Counted from the stretch's first letter, positions 9,769-19,208 are shown. The stretch: DNA of 36,799 bases from Bacteroides sp. SM23_62 (GCA_001303955.1 LJUP01000011.1:1-36799), one strand, 5' to 3'. Numbers and translations: made by a program. The notes: generated from the sequence alone by a model not told the origin.

Positions 9769-10908
9769 ATGAGGATCTTTACTGTCGATAAGATAATACT
9801 CTCACCGTATGATATAGATTTGTCGTACTCACCATTACGTAAGCAGCTTGATGTTAAAACCTATGTTCTGGGTGCATTCAATCCCGGAATGACAAAGCTT
9901 CCCGATGGAAACCTGATGATCATGGTGCGGATCGCCGAAGCATTGCAACATCCTGTTAATGAAGCAAAAATATCTGCCATCCGGTGGGATAAGAAAAAGG
10001 GATATGTTCTTGATGACTACAAATTGGATCAGGTAGACACCTCAGATCCAAGGAAGTTTATCATAAAGGATTTCTTGCCAAATCCAGTATTTGCCCTGAC
10101 ATCATCATCCTGGCTCTTACCTGTTGAATTATCTGCGAATGGATCTGAAATCATAAGGATTCATTATGACAAAATCATTGCGCCGCAAAAAGGGTATCAG
10201 GAATATGGAGTTGAGGATGCACGTATTTCATATATCAAGGGTAAGTATTATATGACTACTTGTTCGGTAAGTTCGGAAAGACATTCCACAACTTTATATA
10301 CCTCTGATGATGGGTTAAACTATCAACTTGAAGGGATCATTCTTGATCACCAGAATAAAGACATGATTTTGTTTGAAGGAGTCATTGATAACAAGTACAT
10401 GGCTCTTACCAGACCTTTGGGCAGCTCCTATTTTGCAACATCCCCTCACAGTATTTTTAACCCTGGACCATCGATTAATCTTGCACAGTCGCCTGATCTA
10501 TTACATTGGAAGCCACTGGATGAACCTTTTATCAGACCGCAGAAAAAATCTGGTCAAATATTAAAATTAGGTGGAGGTACCCCGCCCATATTAACCCCAG
10601 ATGGATGGCTTGTTTTATTCCATGGGGTGGAAAAAAAAGAAGAGGTGGGTATTTACAGGACCTATTGGGCAATACTGGATAAAATCAATCCCCAAAAGAT
10701 ATTGCACCTTGAAATGAAAATACCACTTCTGGAAGCAAATCCTGGCCTTACAAGTGAATTTAGAGAAATAATATATCTCGAAGATGTTGTATTCACTACG
10801 GGAATTGTTAAAATGGAGGATTACTATATAATAGCATCAGGTGAACTTGACCTTTGTACAAGAATTACTCATATTCCAAAATCGGATTTTAGACTAAATC
10901 CTAGATAA
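9769..10908 (+). CDS. GH130 family beta-mannoside phosphorylase/mannosidase-like protein
   Basis: 'GAFNPGMTKLPDGNLMIMVRIAEAL', 'YGVEDARISYIKGKYYMTTCSVS', 'MALTRPLGSSYFATSPHSIFNPGPSINLAQSPDLLHW', 'GGGTPPILTPDGWLVLFHGVE' are typical GH130 motifs; no signal peptide. Confidence 0.88.
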   Translation: MRIFTVDKIILSPYDIDLSYSPLRKQLDVKTYVLGAFNPGMTKLPDGNLMIMVRIAEALQHPVNEAKISAIRWDKKKGYVLDDYKLDQVDTSDPRKFIIKDFLPNPVFALTSSSWLLPVELSANGSEIIRIHYDKIIAPQKGYQEYGVEDARISYIKGKYYMTTCSVSSERHSTTLYTSDDGLNYQLEGIILDHQNKDMILFEGVIDNKYMALTRPLGSSYFATSPHSIFNPGPSINLAQSPDLLHWKPLDEPFIRPQKKSGQILKLGGGTPPILTPDGWLVLFHGVEKKEEVGIYRTYWAILDKINPQKILHLEMKIPLLEANPGLTSEFREIIYLEDVVFTTGIVKMEDYYIIASGELDLCTRITHIPKSDFRLNPR

Positions 10909-10944
10909 TTATACAGGGTAATCATTGCAGAAATTATTCATGTC

Positions 10945-12051
10945 ATGGCAGAAATCAGGTTTGAGAATGTTTCAAAGATCTATCAGCAGAAAGTCAAAGC
11001 GGTAAAGGATATTAATCTTAGCATAAATGACAAGGAGTTTGTGGTTCTGGTTGGTCCGTCAGGATGTGGAAAATCAACCATTTTGAGAATGATTGCTGGA
11101 CTTGAAGAAATAAGTGAAGGCAAACTATATATAGATAATAAACTCGTTAATAATCTTCCCCCTAAAGACAGAGATATAGCAATTGTATTCCAGAATTATG
11201 CCTTATATCCCCATATGACAGCCTATGAAAATCTTGCATTTGGGCTCAAGATCAAGAGAATGGATAAGAAGTCAATTCAGGCAAGAGTTATGAGGGCAGC
11301 ACGTATTTTAGAGATTGAAGAACTCTTGGACAGAAAACCAAGGGCAATGTCAGGCGGACAAAATCAACGGGTTGCCATAGGCAGGGCTATAGTCCGTGAT
11401 CCAAGAGCATTTCTCTTTGACGAACCCCTTAGCAATTTAGATGCAAATCTAAGGGTCCAGATGCGTATTGAAATCGCAAAACTTCATAAAAGACTTAATG
11501 CAACTGTAGTATATGTTACGCACGACCAGGTTGAAGCCATGACGTTGGGTGAAAGGATTGTTATCATAGACAAAGGTGAGATACAACAAATTGATACACC
11601 ATCGAATCTGTATGCAAATCCTGCAAATCTATTTGTGGCTGGTTTTATCGGTACTCCCCCGATGAACTTTATACATGGTAAGGTAATTCAAGCGAATGAC
11701 GGCATACTTTTTACAGATAATTCGCAAAAATTTAAAGTCAATCTTCCGTCAAATCATCTGCTAATGAAATACATTGAAAAAGAAGTTGTTCTTGGAATAC
11801 GATCGGAAGATATTTATTATCAGGCTGGGGAGAGTAAAAATGAATTCGCAGTATTAAGTTCTGAAATTAAGTTTGTAGAAAAACTTGGACATGAAATATA
11901 TGCTTATCTTCAATTACAGGACCAACAAATAATCTCCAGGCTTAAATATGATGCTGAAATAATGAAAGGAAGGGTAACCGATTTTTATTTTGACATACGT
12001 AAAATGTATTTCTTTGATAAGTACACAGGGGCAAATCTTCAGATGGAATAA
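10945..12051 (+). CDS. ABC sugar transporter ATP-binding protein (MalK/UgpC/MsmX type)
   Basis: Walker A GPSGCGKST, signature MSGGQNQRVAIGRA, Walker B AFLFDEPLSNLD, H-loop YVTHDQVEAMTLG, and a C-terminal extension consistent with a TOBE-type regulatory domain. Confidence 0.95.
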   Translation: MAEIRFENVSKIYQQKVKAVKDINLSINDKEFVVLVGPSGCGKSTILRMIAGLEEISEGKLYIDNKLVNNLPPKDRDIAIVFQNYALYPHMTAYENLAFGLKIKRMDKKSIQARVMRAARILEIEELLDRKPRAMSGGQNQRVAIGRAIVRDPRAFLFDEPLSNLDANLRVQMRIEIAKLHKRLNATVVYVTHDQVEAMTLGERIVIIDKGEIQQIDTPSNLYANPANLFVAGFIGTPPMNFIHGKVIQANDGILFTDNSQKFKVNLPSNHLLMKYIEKEVVLGIRSEDIYYQAGESKNEFAVLSSEIKFVEKLGHEIYAYLQLQDQQIISRLKYDAEIMKGRVTDFYFDIRKMYFFDKYTGANLQME

Positions 12052-12056
12052 GCCTT

Positions 12057-13541
12057 TCACGTACCATTAAACTGGTATCTGGCATATTCGAAAGGGCAAC
12101 TGGGATTTATATTACGGTTGTAGACCACATCATTGAAATATACTTTTGCCTCATGGGACCATTGTGTGTCACCAAATAATGATTTGTAATAAGGTTTGAA
12201 TGCCTCTAAAGCCAGGAACCAGGCTTCTGTTCTTTCAGTGCTGATTTCTTTCACCAGGTCAAGACAGATCGTGGTGTAAACAGCCCGAGCCATTTGTATT
12301 GGATCGCCGGCCAGTTCGTTTTGAATAATGGGCCACCACATTGTGCGCAGCTCACCTATTCGGTGCAATGGTTCGGGTAGCCTTTCTATATTGGATGGTT
12401 CTTCCGTAGGGATCAGGAAACCTGGCTTTCCGTCTATTTCTGTTACTTCTCCACCATTCTCCAGGATTACATTCTTTGCAATCTGGAAGTGCATATCAGC
12501 AAAACGGGTAATGCTTAGATCGGTGGGCAAACCGGGCCGCCTGTTATTTTTATATTCATCCTTTATCTTCCATCCCTGTGCTCTTATCCATTTTTCACCT
12601 TTTATCACACCCATAATGGTTCCAACCATGGCTGCGACATTATCTGCATCCCATCCAAAATTGAAAGAATGGCGGATGGCTTCCACAAAATCACCTTCTC
12701 CATGCAGGATAGAGGCGATGGTAGCCGCTGTAATAATCCTGTAACCGTTGCCCCCTCCCGGCCCACCAAATGAGCCATTCCAGTATTCCTCTTTGATGGA
12801 CAACCGGGTGGCACGCCAGTCCCCGGGATGTGCCCGGTACCAAAATATTACATTGGAAACTATTTCGTGGATCTCACTATCCGGATCTACAGCAGCTAGT
12901 CCAGCTTTGATCACCTCCATATAATCGTCTTCAAAAAAAGCAGTGGCAATCATGGCATCGTACAGTTGTGTTGTTTGTGCAGGTTCTCCATCAATGGCAA
13001 CATGGGTATAATGTGTACCAATTCTGGCAGCAGTTTGAGGCATACCCGGTGATATCAATGCGAATTGTTCGCTGAGGAATTGTCCGGATATGTTGAACAC
13101 GGCCCAGGGATTAAATGCAATTCGACCGGTATAAGGAGGCTGAATGCCAATATCCATCAAATTGCGCGCGTACCTGTTGGAACACCAAATATGATCACTG
13201 ATATTTTCTATCCAGAGCTCATAAATTTCATTGTACGGCAAAATATACCTGCCTGATTTCAGTATATGATAAATGTACATGAACTCAATATCCGTATCAT
13301 CATCTGTAAATGCACCATTCGAAAGATCAGGTGTATACTCGGTCACATTTCCGGGCTCATCGGTGTATTTGTTCTCATGCACGAGGCCGTTCAGGTTGCC
13401 AAAAAACTGTCCTATAATTCCTCCATTGATTTTATCACGAAGCAATTCAGCGGTTATTTCTCTGGTTTCCCCAGAAACATTCAGAGAGAAATGAATAACA
13501 AGAATGCAAGAAATCATTATTTTCATCAGATAATTATTCAT
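12057..13541 (-). CDS. Exported ADP-ribosylglycohydrolase (DraG) family-like protein
   Basis: Listed ORF starts at 13604 but the internal ATG (13541) gives signal peptide MNNYLMKIMISCILVIHFSLNVSG. 'INGGIIGQFFGNLNG', 'NGAFTDDDTDIEF', 'NFGWDADNVAAMVGTIMG' are metal-binding motifs of the family. Confidence 0.86.
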   Translation of the reverse strand: MNNYLMKIMISCILVIHFSLNVSGETREITAELLRDKINGGIIGQFFGNLNGLVHENKYTDEPGNVTEYTPDLSNGAFTDDDTDIEFMYIYHILKSGRYILPYNEIYELWIENISDHIWCSNRYARNLMDIGIQPPYTGRIAFNPWAVFNISGQFLSEQFALISPGMPQTAARIGTHYTHVAIDGEPAQTTQLYDAMIATAFFEDDYMEVIKAGLAAVDPDSEIHEIVSNVIFWYRAHPGDWRATRLSIKEEYWNGSFGGPGGGNGYRIITAATIASILHGEGDFVEAIRHSFNFGWDADNVAAMVGTIMGVIKGEKWIRAQGWKIKDEYKNNRRPGLPTDLSITRFADMHFQIAKNVILENGGEVTEIDGKPGFLIPTEEPSNIERLPEPLHRIGELRTMWWPIIQNELAGDPIQMARAVYTTICLDLVKEISTERTEAWFLALEAFKPYYKSLFGDTQWSHEAKVYFNDVVYNRNINPSCPFEYARYQFNGT

Positions 13542-14481
13542 TTGGTCTTTGACATGCGTTAATAAATTCTTCAGCCGATGCGGAATACCCAAATTCCGTC
13601 TCAATCATCCGGATGGCAGCGAATGTCATCCACTTTCGTTCAAAGGTTTCTTCATATTCATATGCTGTGGTACAATCGCGCAGCACAATGCAGTTATATT
13701 GAAAGGTATTTGACATTTCACGGATGGCACCGGGAATATTCAGCAAACATAGATCTGCCATGAAACCTGCATAAATCAATATACTTATGTTCTCTCTTCT
13801 GCAAAGGCCATTTAATTGCCATCCTGTTACAAATACATATTCATCTGGAAGCGGTTTCAATGATCCGGCAATGTCAAACTCTTCAGCATGAGTCCTCCAG
13901 ACCGGTCCGGGATAATTTCCGCCATATTCTCTTTCCCATCCCTCCTGATAGTTAACAGGTTCAATGCATTTTTCAAATGTCACCCGCCTGGCAGGATTTT
14001 GTAACTCAGGATCATTTTTGAGTTCCTGGTATTGCGGATATTTTTCAGCATAGGTTGATTGTGCCAAATGAAAAACTTTTATTCCGGATTGGCGGGCAGC
14101 TTTTAAAACCGGATGGATGTTTTCCTTAATTATTTTATGGGCTTCAGGAACCCAGGCTCCTGCTTCACCATCTGTCCATGTTGTTGTATCAACAATGGGA
14201 TAAGGACCATCTGCTTCTCCCAGGTTCCAGGTGTGCACAAGCACCAGTCCGACTTTTCCGGAATTGACATCCAGGGTATCCAGATGCAATCCTTCTGTTC
14301 CGGAGCGTGGCATCCCGGGGCCATATAACTGTGCAATCTGATAATACCGGACAGGCAGCATGAATGATTGATCCGTTTGATCGTCCCCAGCACCATGCCT
14401 CCCTGATACCTTAATTGGATTAATTGAAATAATCAAATTACTCAGTAAGATTATTCCAAGATGTATGGTCCTTATTTTCAT
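13534..14481 (-). CDS. Exported isochorismatase-like (cysteine hydrolase family) protein
   Basis: ORF listed from 14517; ATG at 14481 gives MKIRTIHLGIILLSNLIISINP. 'AGFMADLCLLNIPGAIREMSN...VLRDCTTAYE' matches the isochorismatase-like Cys region. Overlaps the start of the next gene. Confidence 0.78.
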   Translation of the reverse strand: MKIRTIHLGIILLSNLIISINPIKVSGRHGAGDDQTDQSFMLPVRYYQIAQLYGPGMPRSGTEGLHLDTLDVNSGKVGLVLVHTWNLGEADGPYPIVDTTTWTDGEAGAWVPEAHKIIKENIHPVLKAARQSGIKVFHLAQSTYAEKYPQYQELKNDPELQNPARRVTFEKCIEPVNYQEGWEREYGGNYPGPVWRTHAEEFDIAGSLKPLPDEYVFVTGWQLNGLCRRENISILIYAGFMADLCLLNIPGAIREMSNTFQYNCIVLRDCTTAYEYEETFERKWMTFAAIRMIETEFGYSASAEEFINACQRPNE

Positions 14482-14491
14482 AATGCTGGTC

Positions 14492-16714
14492 TTAATATTT
14501 GATAATGATCCCTTCATACAAATCCAGTTCAGGCAGGTTTATATGGACTTTATTATCCATTATCTTAAAGGGAACACTGTTTCCATCAAAATCCCTGATA
14601 TCGGCCGGGATTATTCCAGGAGAGAATGTAAACTCAATGTTCTTGTGAGGTACAATATACCGGATCACTCCTATGCCTTCATGCTTGCCCCTGACAAGTG
14701 GACTTGTGTTATGATTGATCATCAATATCGTATACAGCTTTTTTGACAGGTTGTGAAATATCCTTATCTCAACCGGTGGTGGTATTTCGGGAGTTTCCAG
14801 TATGGAAGGACCGCCAGCCCAAAGGATTGTTCTTTCCAGCATGCTGGTATATTCCGGAGCATACACCCTTCTCTCAATTTCGTCAGCCTGAGGAACGAAA
14901 TATGCAGTTTTACCCTTGCCATATTGACGTACAATTGCCAGGGGCCAATGGGCAGGACCGGGAAAAACGCCTCTTCTGTTATATTCCCCGGCAGACAATC
15001 TTGCATGATCGGGAAGGTGAATATCTCCGATAACCGTTGCATCTGCGACAGGTTTGATGGCAGCAAAATTCCCCCAGAAACTGAAATATGCATCTTCAGA
15101 CATTTCAGCCGTTATTGTATGATCCGGCCTTGTACTTGCATAATAAAAGTAACCGCGGTCAATATCGCTTACCTTTAGATCCGGATGCCGGAAAAGCGTC
15201 GCCGTTGTAAAAGGGGTTTGAATGTCAAGTAGTTCATATCCAAACACATCGGACAGAATTGGTTTCTCACGTATACTGCCATTCGGTTCCTTGTATCCGG
15301 TCATATGGGTAGCAACCAGTCCCATTCCTTGATTTACCGCGCTCTTTATGGCTTCTGCGGCCTTTTCACTAAGGTAAGCTGCACTTGGAACTATCAGGAC
15401 CCGGGTTTTTTCCAGGTCTCCTTCCTGGATCCCTTTTTCCGTAATTAAATTAAAGGGTATATGTGCTTCAAACAAAAGCCTGTAAATCCCTTCAAAATCT
15501 TTCATATATTCAACCGGATCCTGCATATAGGTAGGCAGGGAATGAAGAAGGGTTGCATAATAGACTTCTTTACCTCCGTCATTTAAATCATAGAATTTCT
15601 CAATATCTGCAAATGTCTGACCAAGTTGCTCCTTCCCGGTGGCATCAAAATCCATAACACAAAGATCAAGCATTAAAGGAGCTGAATGATTTGCCACACA
15701 ATCCATCAGTAGCATTTGAGTCCCCTTAACAGGGAAGTGCCTTGCATCATGTTTTACAGAATGTCTCACATTACCCCAGATGGCACCGTTCTCAAAATAA
15801 CTTTTGGTGATCCGGTGTTTCATTCCCAGGGCGACCAGATCATCCCTCTGATAAAATTCGGGCAAGACGACATCCACAAGCCCGACACCCAATCTGGCAT
15901 GATGGTTTTTGATCCAATTCTGGACATACGCAGTTCCAGGCTGGCTCTCTTCAATGATTTTCCGAATACCGGCACAAAATCCTTTGATACTGCGTTCTCT
16001 GAATTCATTAAGCGAGCTGGGGTATCGGGAAGCAGGAATGCCATGGTTGAAGGCGAGCACAAATTCATCCTCTACAACTGGCATGGACCTGCCATACAGG
16101 TTTTTGAATTTCTCCTGGCAGCTGGGACAATAGCAACTCCCCGGTAACTGGTCAAAATATATCCCATCCACATCATAATTGGTAAGTACTTCCCTCACTT
16201 CTTCATAAATCAGATCCCGGTAAGGCGTGTTGTAACATATATAATTGAATTCTCTTCCGGGTTGTCCATTCACCGGGGGACCATGAACGATCCAGCCGGG
16301 ATGTTCCTCCAGTACCCTTCCAGCGCCCATGGAGGTACCCAGCCACCATGGGACAAAATACAGATCGTTCTTCTTGCAAAGTGCGGCCAGCTCACCAATG
16401 AGATCCATTTTTCCGATCCTGTCATATTTTGGTGAAACTTCGCTGTCCCATAATGCATAACCATATACCGATACGCAAAAGGCCAGGGTGTTACAGTTCA
16501 GGTCTCTGGTTTTCTGAACCAGGTGCCTTGCATAATCCCTGTCCAGGTCTTCACCGATCCGGATCCAGTCATAGAATACCCGTGCCGTTTCATACCAGGG
16601 TTTATCATCTGCTTTCGAAATCTGGGCACTGAGAGTGTTATTATTGACAAAGAGTATGATCAGGACTGCTGAAAAGGAATTTGACCACAGAAAGGATCCG
16701 GCATTTTTAGGCAT
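14492..16714 (-). CDS. Putative secreted glycoside hydrolase (GHL-type TIM barrel with a beta-galactosidase-trimerisation-like domain)
   Basis: 'LVQKTRDLNCNTLAFCVSVYGYALWDSEV', 'NYDVDGIYFDQLPGSCYCPSCQEKFKNLYG', 'GMGLVATHMTGYKEPNGSIREKPILSDVFGYELLD' resemble hypothetical glycosyl hydrolase (GHL6-like) proteins with a GATase-like/trimerisation middle domain. Confidence 0.75.
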   Translation of the reverse strand: MPKNAGSFLWSNSFSAVLIILFVNNNTLSAQISKADDKPWYETARVFYDWIRIGEDLDRDYARHLVQKTRDLNCNTLAFCVSVYGYALWDSEVSPKYDRIGKMDLIGELAALCKKNDLYFVPWWLGTSMGAGRVLEEHPGWIVHGPPVNGQPGREFNYICYNTPYRDLIYEEVREVLTNYDVDGIYFDQLPGSCYCPSCQEKFKNLYGRSMPVVEDEFVLAFNHGIPASRYPSSLNEFRERSIKGFCAGIRKIIEESQPGTAYVQNWIKNHHARLGVGLVDVVLPEFYQRDDLVALGMKHRITKSYFENGAIWGNVRHSVKHDARHFPVKGTQMLLMDCVANHSAPLMLDLCVMDFDATGKEQLGQTFADIEKFYDLNDGGKEVYYATLLHSLPTYMQDPVEYMKDFEGIYRLLFEAHIPFNLITEKGIQEGDLEKTRVLIVPSAAYLSEKAAEAIKSAVNQGMGLVATHMTGYKEPNGSIREKPILSDVFGYELLDIQTPFTTATLFRHPDLKVSDIDRGYFYYASTRPDHTITAEMSEDAYFSFWGNFAAIKPVADATVIGDIHLPDHARLSAGEYNRRGVFPGPAHWPLAIVRQYGKGKTAYFVPQADEIERRVYAPEYTSMLERTILWAGGPSILETPEIPPPVEIRIFHNLSKKLYTILMINHNTSPLVRGKHEGIGVIRYIVPHKNIEFTFSPGIIPADIRDFDGNSVPFKIMDNKVHINLPELDLYEGIIIKY

Positions 16715-16919
16715 AACTTATTGATTTATTTTATCAGCTGTTTGACATCAATAACATCCGGGGTACGGCAGAATAAAATTAAGCGACAGATTAATGAATT
16801 CAAAGTTGTTGATGGATTTCATATGCCTGACGACCTGGATCCACCTGTCGTGGTAGGCCGTGAAATCATGGACCCAGATAAGACCATATACCGTTTTGGT
16901 CTCAGGTACAGCAGATTTG

Positions 16920-18614
16920 TCAGGTTGAGATAATTGGTAGAACAAGGTGCGACGGATGACTCGAGTCATGGTAGACCGTCTGGTGGGCTACCCGTGTGTT
17001 CCTTTCAAGATGAATCTTGCCTCCCGTGTTGGGATTGCGGTCCCAAAGCGGAAAGTTACTGCTGGAAATATAGAGCCGAATACGGTGTCCCTTCTTGAAC
17101 GTATAGCTCGTGGGCATTAGCTCCAGGCTGTACTGCTCGACAGCGTCTGGTTTGAGGAGCTCCGGTGCATTAAAGATGCCCTTGCGGTACCGCGCCCGTA
17201 AGATGCCCATCGTCACGTTGTATGGCTTCCCATCGGGACCGCTGTCGAGGAGGATTGCTGTCCAGTCCGTGTCCTTTGCGTCCGAGGCAGCCCAGAAGTT
17301 TACTGCCACGGAACCGGTGACCTCCGTATCCTCAGGGAGAATAGCTGTGCTGAATGCGAGGACGTCCGACCTCTGCTCGTGTGCGCTGTGGTCGAACGAT
17401 CCTACGGGAACGAGCTTATGATGGAACCAGATCGAATGATTGCCTCCCAGCGTGGGTACTGGATTGTTGGGATCATAGTCGTACTCGCTTGCCGGTTCAT
17501 TGCCAGGCGGGGTCGTGTCCAGTCTTCCAAAGCGATCTTTCTTGGCGTTTCGCAGGTAAAATCTGGTTTCCTGTGCGGAGGGTGGCCAGTTTGAATAATG
17601 CTTCCACTGATTGGAGCCCATGGTAAAGACCCTGATCGGTGGCTCGTCACCCACGCCGTTTTGTTGGCCCTTGAGTAAATAATCCAGCCAGCGGATCGCC
17701 TCCCCCGCTGCATCCTCGCATCCACCGTGATAGTACCGGTCATCGGAAGGTAATTGACTGATGTGGTTGGTGGCCCCGACAAGCACGCGAATGTCCTTTA
17801 ACGGATTCATCTGCTTGATTTTGGACCAGTACCGGAAAGCCGAGCAGGCGTAATAGTCCCACCAACCACCGATGATGAATGTCGGGACCCTGATATTCTC
17901 AACCTTGAGCCTCTTTGCGGCGTAGAATGCGTTCCACTCGTTGTTCTCGACGATCTGGTTCCAGAGCGGGTTTTCCTCACCACGGACGTGGAGATCGAGG
18001 CCGCATAGCGGAAGGAATTTATAGGCGTTCCGGTCGGTGTCCCAGGGGACCTCTCGGATATCCGGAATGGCGCGACTGTTGGCTGCCATTGCCAGTGTCA
18101 CCGCTCCGTTGGCGCGGTATCCCCAACGCCATGTCTCGCCGTTGTTCATTGGAACGATCGCCTTGAGGTGCGGTGGTTGGGCCGTCGCCGCCGCAAATGC
18201 GGTGATCCCGCCCGCGGACTTGCCGTACATCGCCACCTGGCGGTTGCACCAGGACTGTTTCGCAATCCATTCGACGGTGTCGTATCCGTCCAGGTCATCC
18301 CGGGTGAAGCGTGTACCGATCTTCCCGTCCGCATCGCGTATCTCAGCATGGACGGTCGCATAGCCAGCGGAAAGAAAGCGATCCCTTCCGAAAGGGAATT
18401 GGCCGGCCTGATAGAATCGCTGCAGCACCACCGGCCAGGGTCCCGGTCCGCCGGGAAACCACGCATGAGCTTTGAGCTTGATGCCGTCGCGCATCGTTAC
18501 CCACTCAATGACATCCTGTGCCTCTTTATCTTTACTTTTTCCCAGAGACGGCAGGTGGAATGCACTTGCCCCTGCAGCAGCACCAAGATAGTATAGAAAT
18601 GTTTGTCGCTTCAC
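16920..18614 (-). CDS. CocE/NonD family (X-Pro dipeptidyl-peptidase S15-like) alpha/beta hydrolase
   Basis: N-terminal export signal MKRQTFLYYLGAAAGASAFHLPSLG; nucleophile elbow 'VAMYGKSAGGITAFAAA'; 'VPTFIIGGWWDYYACSAFRYW'; C-terminal 'FKKGHRIRLYISSSNFPLWDRNPNTG...YHDSSHPSHLVLPII' typical of the CocE C-terminal domain. Confidence 0.92.
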   Translation of the reverse strand: MKRQTFLYYLGAAAGASAFHLPSLGKSKDKEAQDVIEWVTMRDGIKLKAHAWFPGGPGPWPVVLQRFYQAGQFPFGRDRFLSAGYATVHAEIRDADGKIGTRFTRDDLDGYDTVEWIAKQSWCNRQVAMYGKSAGGITAFAAATAQPPHLKAIVPMNNGETWRWGYRANGAVTLAMAANSRAIPDIREVPWDTDRNAYKFLPLCGLDLHVRGEENPLWNQIVENNEWNAFYAAKRLKVENIRVPTFIIGGWWDYYACSAFRYWSKIKQMNPLKDIRVLVGATNHISQLPSDDRYYHGGCEDAAGEAIRWLDYLLKGQQNGVGDEPPIRVFTMGSNQWKHYSNWPPSAQETRFYLRNAKKDRFGRLDTTPPGNEPASEYDYDPNNPVPTLGGNHSIWFHHKLVPVGSFDHSAHEQRSDVLAFSTAILPEDTEVTGSVAVNFWAASDAKDTDWTAILLDSGPDGKPYNVTMGILRARYRKGIFNAPELLKPDAVEQYSLELMPTSYTFKKGHRIRLYISSSNFPLWDRNPNTGGKIHLERNTRVAHQTVYHDSSHPSHLVLPIIST

Positions 18615-18673
18615 AATTGAGAAATATTGAGGAAATAACGTACGGTCATTTATACTGATGAGAATCCTGCAAA

Positions 18674-19144
18674 TCAGACACCACCAATCGTTTTGATCCG
18701 CTTGAATACTACAAAAACCCGGATATCATCTGATAAAAAGGAATAGGCCCCCCTGGCTTTCAAAAGATTGGCAGCAATGGCAGTCATGTCCCATGCATCC
18801 TGTTCTGTAGCTTCCCATGTTGGACTGGTAAGTTTATCAATATCATTTTTATCACCGAATTTCTTCACCTTCCGGATATCCTGAAATGTGTTTTCAAGAA
18901 GGTAGGGATTATCCCAGGCCCATAACCAGGTATTGGATCTCTCCGAAAGGGATCCCACGATCTGGTAATCAGCAACCACCCTGGGGATAACACCCACATC
19001 GGAGAATATCATCATACCGGTTTCCTGCTCATAGTCCATGCGGTTGAAGTAATTCAACCTGTATTCCTGATCACATTCTGCCTGCTGCTTATCAAGATAA
19101 AGCCTTGATTCTTCGAGTAATTCCAGGTATTGTAATTGATTCAT
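18674..19144 (-). CDS. DUF6882-like hypothetical protein
   Basis: 156-aa ORF with 'MMIFSDVGVIPRVVADYQIVGSLSERSNTWLWAWDNPYLLE...DIRKVKKFGDKNDIDKLTSPTWEATEQDAWDMTAIAA', the pattern I associate with DUF6882. Confidence 0.65.
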   Translation of the reverse strand: MNQLQYLELLEESRLYLDKQQAECDQEYRLNYFNRMDYEQETGMMIFSDVGVIPRVVADYQIVGSLSERSNTWLWAWDNPYLLENTFQDIRKVKKFGDKNDIDKLTSPTWEATEQDAWDMTAIAANLLKARGAYSFLSDDIRVFVVFKRIKTIGGV

Positions 19145-19208
19145 TACGGACTGCCTTGCCCCGATAGTGATGCTGATTCCTGCTGTTTAACCGAAATGAG
19201 ACGGTTTT

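Noticed and set aside
16721-16969. Two small overlapping ORFs (70 aa plus strand, 73 aa minus strand) between the GHL hydrolase and CocE genes
   Set aside because: No recognisable motif and no clear coding signal; could be a gene remnant but I cannot support a family.
17110-18596. Multiple long ORFs in other frames within the CocE-like gene (e.g. 142 aa, 126 aa, 108 aa)
   Set aside because: Shadow ORFs expected from high GC; the CocE frame has unambiguous family motifs.
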